Shown here piece after piece: positions 8,241 through 16,182 of a DNA stretch of 64,000 bases. The DNA comes from Lentzea waywayandensis (lineage in GTDB: Bacteria > Actinomycetota > Actinomycetes > Mycobacteriales > Pseudonocardiaceae), in NCBI RefSeq assembly GCF_900115955.1, contig NZ_FOYL01000010.1, forward strand, positions 310,001 to 374,000. Reading direction: 5' to 3'. The notes under the pieces are model-generated. The model was not told the DNA's origin and ran no database searches. It saw only the letters and a list, made by a program, of their open reading frames with translations. How positions within the stretch are numbered: the first letter of the stretch is position 1; every line of letters begins with the position of its first letter. A program made the translations under genes and the position numbers.

Positions 8241-8272
8241 CCGGGGTTCCCGACTGATGCCGGGAATCCCGG
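8241..8272 (+). terminator. Intercistronic hairpin between pqqA and pqqC
   Basis: Bases 8241-8252 pair with 8261-8272 over 12 consecutive positions (one G-T) around an 8-nt loop. It has no T-run. It sits 14 nt after the pqqA stop and 41 nt before pqqC, so it would act as an attenuator or an mRNA-stabilising 3' end that raises pqqA message over the enzyme genes. Confidence 0.65.
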
Positions 8273-8313
8273 CTCCCGCGCGTCGTTCGTGGTAGACCGA
8301 GGAGTTTCCGACC

Positions 8314-9009
8314 ATGACTGCCGTCTCTCCCGCGGAGTTCGTCGCCGAGCTGCGCGCCCTCGCACCCCGGTACTGGGACAGCCACCCGTTCCACCTGCGC
8401 ATGCACGCGGGCCAGCTGAGCAAGCACGAGCTTCAGGCGTGGGCCGCGAACCGCTGGTACTACCAGCGCTGCATCGCGCAGAAGGACGCCGCGATCCTCT
8501 CGAACTGCCCGTCGCCGGAGATCCGCCGCCAGTGGCGTGAGCGGATCGTCTGGCACGACGGCACGCAGCCGGGCGAGGGCGGCGCGGAGAACTGGATCCG
8601 CCTCGCGGAAGCCGTGGGGCTGACGCGGGAAGAGGTGCTCGACGAACGTCACGTGCTGCCCGGCACGCGCTTCGCCGTCGACGCCTACGTGAACTTCGCG
8701 CGCACCAAGCCGTGGGTCGAGGCCATCGCCTCCGGCCTCACCGAGATGTTCTCGGGCGCGTTGATGCGCAAGCGCTTGGCGGCGTTGCGGGAGCAGTACC
8801 CGTGGATCGCCGAGGAGGGCTTCGCCTACTTCACCAACCGCATCCAGGCGGTCGCCGGCGAGGGACAGGCCACTGTGGACATCGTGGTCGCTCACTCGCT
8901 GACCCGCGAACAGCAGCTGGCCGCCGTCGACGCGCTGTCGTTCAAGTGCGACGTGCTGCGGGCCGTGCTGGACGCCGTCGACTACTACTCGGGCAAGGGC
9001 AGGCCGTGA
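8314..9009 (+). CDS. pqqC: Pyrroloquinoline-quinone synthase PqqC
   Basis: A 231-aa cofactor-less oxidase that performs the last step of PQQ formation, ring closure and eight-electron oxidation of AHQQ. The family pattern is clear: YWDSHPFHLRMHAGQLS (about 20-36), WAANRWYYQ (about 43-51), QKDAAILSNCP and a C-terminal FKCDVLRAVLDAVDYY. The length is close to the family norm (about 230-250). GAGGAG lies upstream of the ATG. Its stop overlaps the GTG start of pqqD (GTGA). Confidence 0.95.
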   Translation: MTAVSPAEFVAELRALAPRYWDSHPFHLRMHAGQLSKHELQAWAANRWYYQRCIAQKDAAILSNCPSPEIRRQWRERIVWHDGTQPGEGGAENWIRLAEAVGLTREEVLDERHVLPGTRFAVDAYVNFARTKPWVEAIASGLTEMFSGALMRKRLAALREQYPWIAEEGFAYFTNRIQAVAGEGQATVDIVVAHSLTREQQLAAVDALSFKCDVLRAVLDAVDYYSGKGRP

Positions 9010-9284
9010 CGACCGCGGTCGCGCTGGACGCCGTGCCGCGGATCCGGCGCGGCGTGAAGTGCGCCTACGACCAGATCCGGGAGGCGCACGTCGTGCTGTT
9101 CCCCGAGGGTGTGCTGGTGCTGAACGAGACCGCGGCTTCCGTTGTAGCGCTTTGTGATGGCGTCCGGTCGGTCGGCGACATCGCTGTCGTGCTGGCGGAC
9201 GAGTACGACGGTGTCGAACCCGAGGACGTGGCCGAACTGGTCGCGCGCATGGTCGAACGAAGGGTGGTGGACGTCGATGGCTGA
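9006..9284 (+). CDS. pqqD: PQQ peptide chaperone PqqD
   Basis: A 92-aa RiPP-recognition-element protein that binds the PqqA leader and presents it to PqqE. It has the usual order: RRGVKCAYDQIREAHVVLFPEGVLVLNETAASVVALCDG and then a winged helix with GDIAVVLADEYDG. The GTG start overlaps the pqqC stop by 4 nt and its end overlaps pqqE by 8 nt, so the three are translationally coupled. In some bacteria pqqC and pqqD are fused; here they are separate. Confidence 0.93.
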   Translation: MTTAVALDAVPRIRRGVKCAYDQIREAHVVLFPEGVLVLNETAASVVALCDGVRSVGDIAVVLADEYDGVEPEDVAELVARMVERRVVDVDG

Positions 9285-10356
9285 GGCGCCTTTCGGCCTG
9301 CTGGCCGAGCTGACGCACCGGTGCCCGTTGCAGTGCGGTTACTGCTCGAACCCGCTGGAGCTGGTGCGGCGCGACGCCGAGCTGTCGACCGAGGACTGGC
9401 GGCGGGTGTTCGACCAGGCCCGGGCGCTGGGCTGCCTCCAGATACACCTGTCCGGCGGCGAGCCGTTGCTGCGGCCGGACCTGCCCGAACTGGTGGCGCA
9501 CGCGAACAGCCTCGGCTGCTACGTCAACCTGGTCACGTCGGGAGTCGGTCTCTCCCGCGACCGGTTGCGGGAACTGGCTTCCCTGGGTGTCGACCACGTG
9601 CAGCTCTCCCTGCAGGACGCGACGAAGGAAGGCAACGACCGGATCGCCGGCATCAAGGCGTTCGACCGCAAGGTGGAGGCCGCGGCGCACGTTCTGGACG
9701 AGGGCCTGCCGCTGACGGTCAACACCGTGCTGCACCGGCAGAACCTCGACAACATCGCCGGCATCATCGCGATGGCGGAACAGATGGGCGCCGAGCGCCT
9801 GGAACTCGCCAACACCCAGTACTACGGCTGGGCGCTGCGCAACCGCGCGGTGCTGCTGCCCACGCGCGCACAGCTCGCCATCGCTGACCCGATCGTGGCT
9901 GCGGCGCAGGAACGTCTGCGCGGACGGATGGAGATCGTCTACGTCATCGCGGACTACCACGAGGCCCACCCGAAACCCTGCATGTACGGGTGGGGCGCGC
10001 GGCAGCTGACGGTGGCACCGAATGGCGACGTACTCCCCTGTCCCGCCGCCACGGTGATCTCGTCGCTGACGATCGAGAACGTGCGCGACTCCTCGTTGCA
10101 CGAGATCTGGCACGACTCGCCGTCGTTCAACGCCTTCCGCGGCTTCGAGTGGATGCAGGACCCCTGCCGCTCGTGCCCGCGCAAGGAGATCGACTTCGGC
10201 GGGTGCCGCTGTCAGGCGTTCCAGCTGACCGGGGACGCCGCCGCGACCGATCCCGTCTGTTCCCTGTCACCTGAGCGGTCCACTGTGGACCTGATCCTGG
10301 AGACCGAGATGGCACCGGCCGAGGTTCCCGCGATGGCGATGAGGAAGATGCGGTGA
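9277..10356 (+). CDS. pqqE: Radical SAM enzyme PqqE
   Basis: A 359-aa radical S-adenosylmethionine enzyme that forms the Glu-Tyr carbon-carbon bond in PqqA. The radical SAM cluster motif C-x3-C-x2-C is at Cys16, Cys20 and Cys23 (HRCPLQCGYCS). A SPASM domain with auxiliary-cluster cysteines follows (CMYGW near 235, DVLPCPAA, DPCRSCP and FGGCRC). The ATG at 9277 begins at the first conserved residues; longer upstream reading gives no homologous sequence. It overlaps pqqD by 8 nt and pqqB by 4 nt. Confidence 0.95.
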   Translation: MAEAPFGLLAELTHRCPLQCGYCSNPLELVRRDAELSTEDWRRVFDQARALGCLQIHLSGGEPLLRPDLPELVAHANSLGCYVNLVTSGVGLSRDRLRELASLGVDHVQLSLQDATKEGNDRIAGIKAFDRKVEAAAHVLDEGLPLTVNTVLHRQNLDNIAGIIAMAEQMGAERLELANTQYYGWALRNRAVLLPTRAQLAIADPIVAAAQERLRGRMEIVYVIADYHEAHPKPCMYGWGARQLTVAPNGDVLPCPAATVISSLTIENVRDSSLHEIWHDSPSFNAFRGFEWMQDPCRSCPRKEIDFGGCRCQAFQLTGDAAATDPVCSLSPERSTVDLILETEMAPAEVPAMAMRKMR

Positions 10357-11234
10357 AGGCGGTACTGCTCGGCACGACGGCGGGTGGCGGTTTCCCGCAG
10401 TGGAACTGCGCGTGCGCCCTGTGCGTGCGCGCTCGGTCCGGCTCGTTGCCGTCGCGGTCGCAGGACTGCCTGGCGATCAGCGGCAACGGCACCGACTGGT
10501 GGCTGGTCAACGCTTCCCCGGACATCCGGACGCAGATCGCCTCGTGTTCGTTCCTGAACCCCGGTCCCGGCGCGCGCGACACCCCGTTGCGCGGCGCCCT
10601 GTTCACCGACGCGGAGCTCGACCACACTCTCGGGCTGCTGACGCTGCGCGGGGGCGCGGGTCTGACGGTGTGGGCGCCGGGCCCGGTTCTGCACGCGTTG
10701 CAGGACCAGTTCGACCTGCGCACGGTGATCGACGGCTACGCGCCGGTGGCGTGGCGTCAGGTCGAGGCCGACCAGTCGTTCTCGATCAGCGGGCTGCGCG
10801 TGTCGGCGATCCCGATCAGCGGCAAGCGGCCGAAGTACGCCCGTTCGTCCACTGTGGATGGTCATTGGGTGGTCGCGTACCGGTTCGAGGATCCTGTTTC
10901 CGGCGGTGTGCTGGTCTACGCGCCCTGTCTGGCGTCGTGGCCCTCCGGTTTCGACGAGGTGGTGGCCGGGGCCGACTGCGTGCTGCTGGACGGCACGTTC
11001 TACGCGGCGTCGGAGATGGGTTCGGCGACCGGCAGTTCGTCCGGCCAGGCCGCCATGGGCCACCTGCCGATCTCCGCGAGCCTGCCTGAGCTGCGGCGAT
11101 TCCCGTCCGTCCGCCGGCTCTACACGCACCTCAACAACACCAACCCGGTGCTCGACCCGTCGTCGCCGGAGTTCTCGAAGGTCCGGGAGGCCGGCGTCGA
11201 GGTTCCGTTGGACGGCACGGTGATCGAGCTGTAG
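10353..11234 (+). CDS. pqqB: PqqB, metallo-beta-lactamase-fold PQQ hydroxylase
   Basis: A 293-aa protein of the metallo-beta-lactamase fold that hydroxylates the cross-linked tyrosine during PQQ synthesis. The start VKAVLLGTTAGGGFPQWNCACALC is diagnostic, with the zinc knuckle Cys19, Cys21 and Cys24. The FTDAELDHTLGLLTLR segment replaces the HxHxDH motif of hydrolases. MGHLPIS and THLNNTNPVLD are further PqqB signatures. The GTG at 10353 overlaps the pqqE stop (GTGA). It is the last biosynthetic gene; having B after E differs from the common ABCDE order. Confidence 0.94.
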   Translation: MKAVLLGTTAGGGFPQWNCACALCVRARSGSLPSRSQDCLAISGNGTDWWLVNASPDIRTQIASCSFLNPGPGARDTPLRGALFTDAELDHTLGLLTLRGGAGLTVWAPGPVLHALQDQFDLRTVIDGYAPVAWRQVEADQSFSISGLRVSAIPISGKRPKYARSSTVDGHWVVAYRFEDPVSGGVLVYAPCLASWPSGFDEVVAGADCVLLDGTFYAASEMGSATGSSSGQAAMGHLPISASLPELRRFPSVRRLYTHLNNTNPVLDPSSPEFSKVREAGVEVPLDGTVIEL

Positions 11235-11252
11235 ATCGGCCACAATCACCGG

Positions 11253-12398
11253 ATGTCCTACGTGATCGGTGGCCGGCCGCTGGCAGATCGACTCGTCGCG
11301 GAGATGCCGTCGTTCGTGCGGCAGGTGATCGCGTCGCTGGTGCAGCGCGTGCCCGCGTACGCCCAGCTGCCCGCGGAGGAGCTCGACGGCGACATCTTCC
11401 GCGTCACCGAGCACGCCCTGCGCGGGTTCGCGGCCGTGCTCGCCACCGGCTCGTTGCCCTCGGCCGACGAACTGCGGTTCCTGCGCGAGTCGGCGGCGCG
11501 GCGGGCCGAGGAGGGCGTGCCGATCGACGTGGTGCTCACCGCCTACCACGTGGGCATCCAGGTCGTGTGGGAGACGCTGGTGCCCGAGGCGCGCCCGGAG
11601 GAGGTCTCGGACGTGCTCGCGCTCAACGCGTTGGCACTGCGGTACTTGCAGCTCGTGACGCCCGTGGTGAGCGCCGGGTACCTCGACGAGCGGCAGACGA
11701 TGTTCGACGACGAACGCTCGGCGCGTGCCACGTTGCTCACCGGTCTGCTCTCCGGAACCGTTGAGGCGTCAGGACCGTACGTGGTGCTGGCGCTGCACAT
11801 ACCGCCGCATCCGGACGAGCTGCTGGACGGGGTGGACGCGGCGGTCGCCGGGCGGCGGAAGCTGCGCCGCCTGCGGACCGAGCTGGAGCGGCACAGCCGG
11901 GAGCCGGTGCTGTCGTCGCTCACGCCCGAGGGCGGCCTCGCGTTGCTGCCGGGTGAGGACCCGCCGCTGGAACGGATCGTCGCGGACGTGACCCGTTCGG
12001 CGGGGACACCGGTGACGGTGGCGGCGGTCGCGGCCTCACCCTCCGAGGTCGCGGCCGCCGCGGTCCTGGCGCGCGAGGTGCTGGCCGTCGCGGTGCGGTC
12101 GGGTCCCGGCCTCTACCGGCTCGCCGACGTGTTGCTGGAGTACCAGCTGTCCCGGCCGAGCGCGGCCCTGCGACCGTTGGCGTCGATCGTCGAGCCGCTG
12201 ACCGAGGAACTCGTGCAGACGCTGGAGGTCTACCTGCGACGCGGGTCGCGGCGGCCGGCTGCTTCCGAGCTGCACGTGCATCCGAACACCGTGGACTACA
12301 GGTTGCGTCGAGTCGCGGAGTTGACCGGGCTGGACCCGACGCGGATCGAGCACGTCACGCTGCTCGCGGCGGCGCTGGCGGCGCGGAGGGCGCGCTGA
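11253..12398 (+). CDS. PucR/CdaR-type helix-turn-helix regulator
   Basis: A 381-aa regulator lying 18 nt after pqqB. The C-terminal PucR helix-turn-helix has the family pattern: RGSRRPAASELHVHPNTVDYRLRRVAELTGLDP (about 330-362). The N-terminal 150 residues form a helical sensor-like domain (AAVLATG, FLRESAARRAEEGVPIDVVLTAYH), and a GGDEF-like degenerate domain may lie between. PucR members usually respond to a small molecule and control neighbouring genes, so PQQ synthesis or the sugar dehydrogenases are the natural guess, but this is inference. Confidence 0.85.
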   Translation: MSYVIGGRPLADRLVAEMPSFVRQVIASLVQRVPAYAQLPAEELDGDIFRVTEHALRGFAAVLATGSLPSADELRFLRESAARRAEEGVPIDVVLTAYHVGIQVVWETLVPEARPEEVSDVLALNALALRYLQLVTPVVSAGYLDERQTMFDDERSARATLLTGLLSGTVEASGPYVVLALHIPPHPDELLDGVDAAVAGRRKLRRLRTELERHSREPVLSSLTPEGGLALLPGEDPPLERIVADVTRSAGTPVTVAAVAASPSEVAAAAVLAREVLAVAVRSGPGLYRLADVLLEYQLSRPSAALRPLASIVEPLTEELVQTLEVYLRRGSRRPAASELHVHPNTVDYRLRRVAELTGLDPTRIEHVTLLAAALAARRAR

Positions 12399-12434
12399 CG
12401 CAGGGGTACCCCCTGGCTGGGAACCCCTGCGTCA
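12396..12434. terminator. Bidirectional stem-loop between convergent genes
   Basis: TGACGCAGGGGT at 12396-12407 pairs perfectly with 12423-12434. It begins in the stop codon of the PucR gene and ends just before the stop of the minus-strand hydrolase (12439), so it serves both. Confidence 0.75.
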
Positions 12435-12438
12435 CAAC

Positions 12439-13281
12439 TTACGCAGCGGGTCCGACAAGATCAGTCGCCTTCGCCACCGCGGTGCCGAAGGCCTTCATGC
12501 CGGCCGCGTTCGGGTGCAGCGGCGCCGCGATCGTCGTCGGGATCAGGCCCTCCAGGTAGCGGTCCGCCGGCGCCGCGCAGATGTCGTGCCCGACCGTCAC
12601 GGCCGCGAAGTCCACGAACGTCGCGCCGCGCTTGGCCGCCTCGGCCTTCGCGGTCGCGCTGATCCTGTTCATCACGCTCTGCAGGTAGTCGCCGTCGCGG
12701 CCCCAGACCGGCTGGCGCGGGTAGCAGCCACCGGGCCTGATGTAGGTGCCGTAGCCGGTGACCAGCAGCCTCGCGTTCGGCGAGCGGCGCTTGATCTCGT
12801 CCAGCGCGGCACCGAACTCCGGCGCCCACGCGTCGACGGCCTGGGCGAGCTGGTCGGTGCCGCCGGCGTTGTAGCGGTCGTGACAGGAGACGCCTACCGG
12901 TTCCGGCAGGAGGTTGACGCAGCTCAGCGCGGTCTGGAACAGGCCGATGTCGTTGGCGCCGATCGTCAGCGACACGAGGTCGGTGGTGGGCTTCAGCGCG
13001 TCGTACTGCGGCGCGACGAACCCGAACTGGCGGCCCCCGAAGTCGTCGGTCTTCGCACCGGAGCACGTGACGTCGGTGAGCCTCGCGCCGAGGACCTTGG
13101 CGGCGACCTGCGGGTAGTTCCGGTCACTGCGCAGGCACCACAGGGCCGGGTCCTGGTTCGGGATCAGCGGGCCGGCCGCCGCCGAGTCGCCCAGGGCCAC
13201 GTAGTCGAGGGAGTCCGCCTGTGCGGTACTTGTTCCGGCGACCAACATCGCCACGACAGCCAACCCGGCCACGATTCGCAT
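12439..13281 (-). CDS. Secreted SGNH/GDSL-family hydrolase
   Basis: A 280-aa exported esterase/lipase. The signal peptide covers residues 1-22 (VAGTSTAQA). Block I GDSAAAG is at 31-37 with the nucleophile serine, block III is GANDIG (about 108) and block V has HPNAAG near 262 with the catalytic histidine. Several cysteines (LWCLRS, VTCSG, LSCVN, VSCHD) suggest disulphides, as in the Streptomyces extracellular esterase family. The substrate (lipid or acylated sugar) cannot be read. It is monocistronic. Confidence 0.88.
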   Translation of the reverse strand: MRIVAGLAVVAMLVAGTSTAQADSLDYVALGDSAAAGPLIPNQDPALWCLRSDRNYPQVAAKVLGARLTDVTCSGAKTDDFGGRQFGFVAPQYDALKPTTDLVSLTIGANDIGLFQTALSCVNLLPEPVGVSCHDRYNAGGTDQLAQAVDAWAPEFGAALDEIKRRSPNARLLVTGYGTYIRPGGCYPRQPVWGRDGDYLQSVMNRISATAKAEAAKRGATFVDFAAVTVGHDICAAPADRYLEGLIPTTIAAPLHPNAAGMKAFGTAVAKATDLVGPAA

Positions 13282-13389
13282 CCCGATCCTCCAACGTCGT
13301 TGTCAGGTCTGCTCATCGTGGTGGCTCAGGTCACTTGTGCGGGTGGGACGTTGCCCAGAGTCATCCGGTCGTGTTTGTGACCGATCACA

Positions 13390-14139
13390 ATGGGCCTCGT
13401 GACTCCTGGGGAACTCCTCACGTTGGCCGCGCAGTCCTGCGTGGACGCCGCCAAACTGCTGCACGACGTCCGCGTCGACGTGTCGCCGAAGGGCACGTTC
13501 GACCAGGTCAGCACGGCCGATCTGGAGGTGGAGGCGTTCCTGCGGGCGGCCCTGGTCTCCGGTGCCCCCGGCTCGGCCGTGGTCGGCGAGGAGCTGGGCA
13601 GCTCGTCCGCCCCGCTCACCTGGTACGTCGACCCGATCGACGGCACGCGGAACTTCGTGCGCGGCATCCCGTTGTCGTGCATCTCGGTCGCGGCGGCCGT
13701 CGAGGGCACGCTGGTCGCGGGCTGCGTGCTCGACCCGTTCCGCGACGAGCTGTTCACGGCGGCCGTCGGCGTTCCGTTCCGCGTCCGCTCCAGCGGCCTC
13801 TCGATCCCGCCCGGCACGAGCCCGCGGCCGCTCGTGCTGACCGACATCCCGTTGCCCGGCAGCCCGCACCAGGGCGAGATGGAGCTCCTGAACGACCTTC
13901 TGGACGTCGCTGACGTGCGCCGCGTCTACTCGACGGCCCTGTCGCTCGCGTGGGTCGCGACGGGCAGGGCGGACGCGGCGGCGAACATCGGCATCCACCC
14001 GTGGGACGTCGCGGCGGGCGCGGTCCTGGTCCGCGAGGCGGGCGGGGAGTTCCGCGAGATCGGTTCGAACGGGTTCGTCGCCGGCCGGGGTGAGATCGTC
14101 GGCTGGCTGGCGCAACGAATGGAAGGCATCGTCTCGTGA
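13390..14139 (+). CDS. Inositol-monophosphatase-family protein
   Basis: A 249-aa member of the lithium-sensitive, magnesium-dependent phosphatase family (inositol-1-phosphate, fructose-1,6-bisphosphate or 3'-phosphoadenosine phosphate as usual substrates). Motif 1 is VVGEE (64-68) and motif 2 is WYVDPIDGTRNF (78-89); the C-terminal WDVAAGAVLVREAGG is motif 3. All metal ligands appear to be present. It overlaps the following SDR gene by 4 nt (GTGA at 14136-14139), suggesting a two-step modification of a polyol or sugar phosphate. Confidence 0.88.
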   Translation: MGLVTPGELLTLAAQSCVDAAKLLHDVRVDVSPKGTFDQVSTADLEVEAFLRAALVSGAPGSAVVGEELGSSSAPLTWYVDPIDGTRNFVRGIPLSCISVAAAVEGTLVAGCVLDPFRDELFTAAVGVPFRVRSSGLSIPPGTSPRPLVLTDIPLPGSPHQGEMELLNDLLDVADVRRVYSTALSLAWVATGRADAAANIGIHPWDVAAGAVLVREAGGEFREIGSNGFVAGRGEIVGWLAQRMEGIVS

Positions 14140-14819
14140 TCGATCTCAGCGGCAGGGTCGTGCTCGTCACCGGCACCGACGGCCCCATCGGCAACGGCAT
14201 CGCTCTCCGGTTCGAGGCCGCAGGCGCCCAGGTCGTCCGTCACCGGGGCGTCGGGGACGGCGACCTGCGCACGTCGGCCAAGCGCGTGGTCGACGACGCC
14301 TTCGCCCGGCACGGCAGGTTGGACGCGGTGGTCAACAACGCCGGCGTCCAACCCGTGGAACCGTTGCCGGACATGACATCCGCGCAGTGGCAGTTCGTCG
14401 TGGACACCAACCTGACGGCCCCGTTCGCCGTCACCCAGGCCGCCGCCGCGCACCTCCCGGAAGGCGGCTCGGTCACGCACATCGCGTCGATCGAGGGCAC
14501 GAGTCCGGCACCCGGCCACGCCCACTACGCGGCCTCGAAGGCCGGCCTGATCATGCACGCGCGAGCGGCGGCGCTGGAGTACGGATCGCGCGGCATCCGG
14601 GTCAACACGGTCTCGCCGGGCCTGATCACGCGCCCCGGCATCGAGGAGCAGTGGCCGGAGGGCGTTGCCCGGTGGCGTGCGGCGGCACCGCTCACCCGCC
14701 TCGGCACTCCCGAGGACGTCGGTGATGCGTGCGTGTTCCTGGCCAGCGACCTGGCTCGGTGGATCACCGGCCACGACCTCGTGGTCGATGGAGGAGTGAC
14801 CGCCCGGCCGACCTGGTGA
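14136..14819 (+). CDS. Short-chain dehydrogenase/reductase
   Basis: A 227-aa SDR of classical type. The Rossmann motif is TGTDGPIG (12-19), followed by the NNAGV motif near 67, a serine in the HIASIEG strand and the catalytic YAASK near 129. The C-terminus has the usual VSPGLI and ITGHDLVVDGG. It uses NAD(P)H to oxidise or reduce an alcohol or ketone. The GTG start overlaps the phosphatase-like gene; the substrate is probably linked to that enzyme. Confidence 0.85.
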   Translation: MIDLSGRVVLVTGTDGPIGNGIALRFEAAGAQVVRHRGVGDGDLRTSAKRVVDDAFARHGRLDAVVNNAGVQPVEPLPDMTSAQWQFVVDTNLTAPFAVTQAAAAHLPEGGSVTHIASIEGTSPAPGHAHYAASKAGLIMHARAAALEYGSRGIRVNTVSPGLITRPGIEEQWPEGVARWRAAAPLTRLGTPEDVGDACVFLASDLARWITGHDLVVDGGVTARPTW

Positions 14820-15113
14820 CCCCGGTCACCACAACAGCATGTCGACATGACACTAAGTAATCACATGCGCGTTTTACACCAGTTCGTACAGGACCGACAG
14901 GGCACAAAGACCCCACCGGAAGTGTCCATCTATAGGCGATAAAAAACCTGGTCAGACGCGATAAGTAACTCAGCGCGCACGGTCCGTATCCATCGGCTAT
15001 GAAATGTCTCAACTCGGTCACATGTCAAAATTTGCCTACCCAGAGTGATAACAGGCACGTCCTTCTCGTCGAAACCTCAACCAGTCGCACTGGACCAGAG
15101 GGGGACGGACGAC
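14820..15113. promoter_or_regulatory. AT-richer intergenic region before the beta-propeller operon
   Basis: These 294 bp are noticeably lower in G+C than the flanks and contain no credible gene. A perfect 12-bp dyad, CATGTCGACATG, lies at 14838-14849, shortly after the SDR stop. AGAGGGGGA at about 15097-15105 is the ribosome site for the gene at 15114. The promoter of the three-gene run must be here, but no consensus pair stands out. Confidence 0.45.
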
Positions 15114-16163
15114 ATGACATCTGGGAACCGAGCAGTTTCCCGACGCACGCTCCTGACCGCCGCACTCGGCGGTGCCGCCGTGGGCGTCGTCGGCCACAGC
15201 CTGTTCGCCGGAGCCGCCAACGCGGCGCCCGCGGCCGGCCGCAAGAAACTCCTGATCGGCAGCGTGGATCCGCTCGGCAACGGGATCGTCCAGCTGACCG
15301 ACCCGAGCCTGACCGGCGAGCAGACGATCGTCGCCGTCAACGGCCAGCCGAACGGGATCGTGGGCTCGCCCGACGGTCTGCGCGCTTACGTGGGGACGGT
15401 CTTCGGACCGGGACTGAGCGTCGTGGACGTGGACGGCGGCCGGGTGACCAGCGAGGTCGCGGTCGGCGGGTTCGTCAACGAACTCGTCGTCTCACCGGAC
15501 GGCAAGACCGTCTACGTCGCGACCGGGTCCAGCGGCGCCGGGGGCTCCCGCGGACACGTGGCCGTGGTCGACACGGCGACCGGCAAGGTGCGCGCGCTGA
15601 TCAACGCAGGTCTGCTGCCGCGCACGCTGGCGCTGACGCCGGACGGCACGCAGCTGTTCGTCGGGGACGAGCGAGCCAAGGGCATCACGATCATCGACAC
15701 CGCGAAGAACGCCGTGTCGGGTTCGTTCAAGACCGAGAAGTCGCCGTTGCAGCTCGCCATCGACCCCAAGGGCAAGAGCCTGTACGTGGCGTCGTCGCGT
15801 GAGCTGATCACGTTCGACCTGCGCGGCGGGAAGTCCGGTTCGACCGAGCTCGAAGGCGTCCCCTGCGGTCTGGCGGTGCACCCGAACGGAACGTTCGCGG
15901 TGGTGAGCCTCTACACGGGCCGCGCCACCGACTCCCAGCTGGTGACGGTGAACATCAACTCCAACAAGGTCAGGACGAAGGAGGGCAACGGCAAGGCGAA
16001 CGGTCCTCTGGCGATGAGCAAGGACGGTGCGCGCGCGTTCGTGCTGGACAAGAAGAACCGCAAGGTCATCTCAGCGGACACGGACTCCGGCAAGCCGGAC
16101 AGCTCTCTGTCGACCCCCAACTCGAACACGCCGACCTCCGTCGCGTTCGTCGAAACCGCCTGA
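15114..16163 (+). CDS. Tat-exported YVTN-type beta-propeller protein
   Basis: A 349-aa exported protein. The N-terminus MTSGNRAVSRRTLLTAALGG holds a twin-arginine motif (S-R-R-T-L-L) and a hydrophobic core ending near ANAAPA. The rest is built of about seven repeats such as VSPDGKTVYVATG, LTPDGTQLFVGD and IDPKGKSLYVAS, the pattern of YVTN/lactonase-like propellers. No catalytic residues can be assigned; binding or scaffolding is as likely as enzymatic action. The ATG at 15114 follows a good ribosome site. It is the first of three genes; the next starts 20 nt later. Confidence 0.82.
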   Translation: MTSGNRAVSRRTLLTAALGGAAVGVVGHSLFAGAANAAPAAGRKKLLIGSVDPLGNGIVQLTDPSLTGEQTIVAVNGQPNGIVGSPDGLRAYVGTVFGPGLSVVDVDGGRVTSEVAVGGFVNELVVSPDGKTVYVATGSSGAGGSRGHVAVVDTATGKVRALINAGLLPRTLALTPDGTQLFVGDERAKGITIIDTAKNAVSGSFKTEKSPLQLAIDPKGKSLYVASSRELITFDLRGGKSGSTELEGVPCGLAVHPNGTFAVVSLYTGRATDSQLVTVNINSNKVRTKEGNGKANGPLAMSKDGARAFVLDKKNRKVISADTDSGKPDSSLSTPNSNTPTSVAFVETA

Positions 16164-16182
16164 GCGCCGGAGGGAATCCACG

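Noticed and set aside
8026-10113. A 695-codon open frame on the minus strand across pqqA-pqqE
   Set aside because: It is antisense to five clear pqq genes, and its product is Arg/His/Gln-rich with no domain; high G+C makes long shadow frames common.
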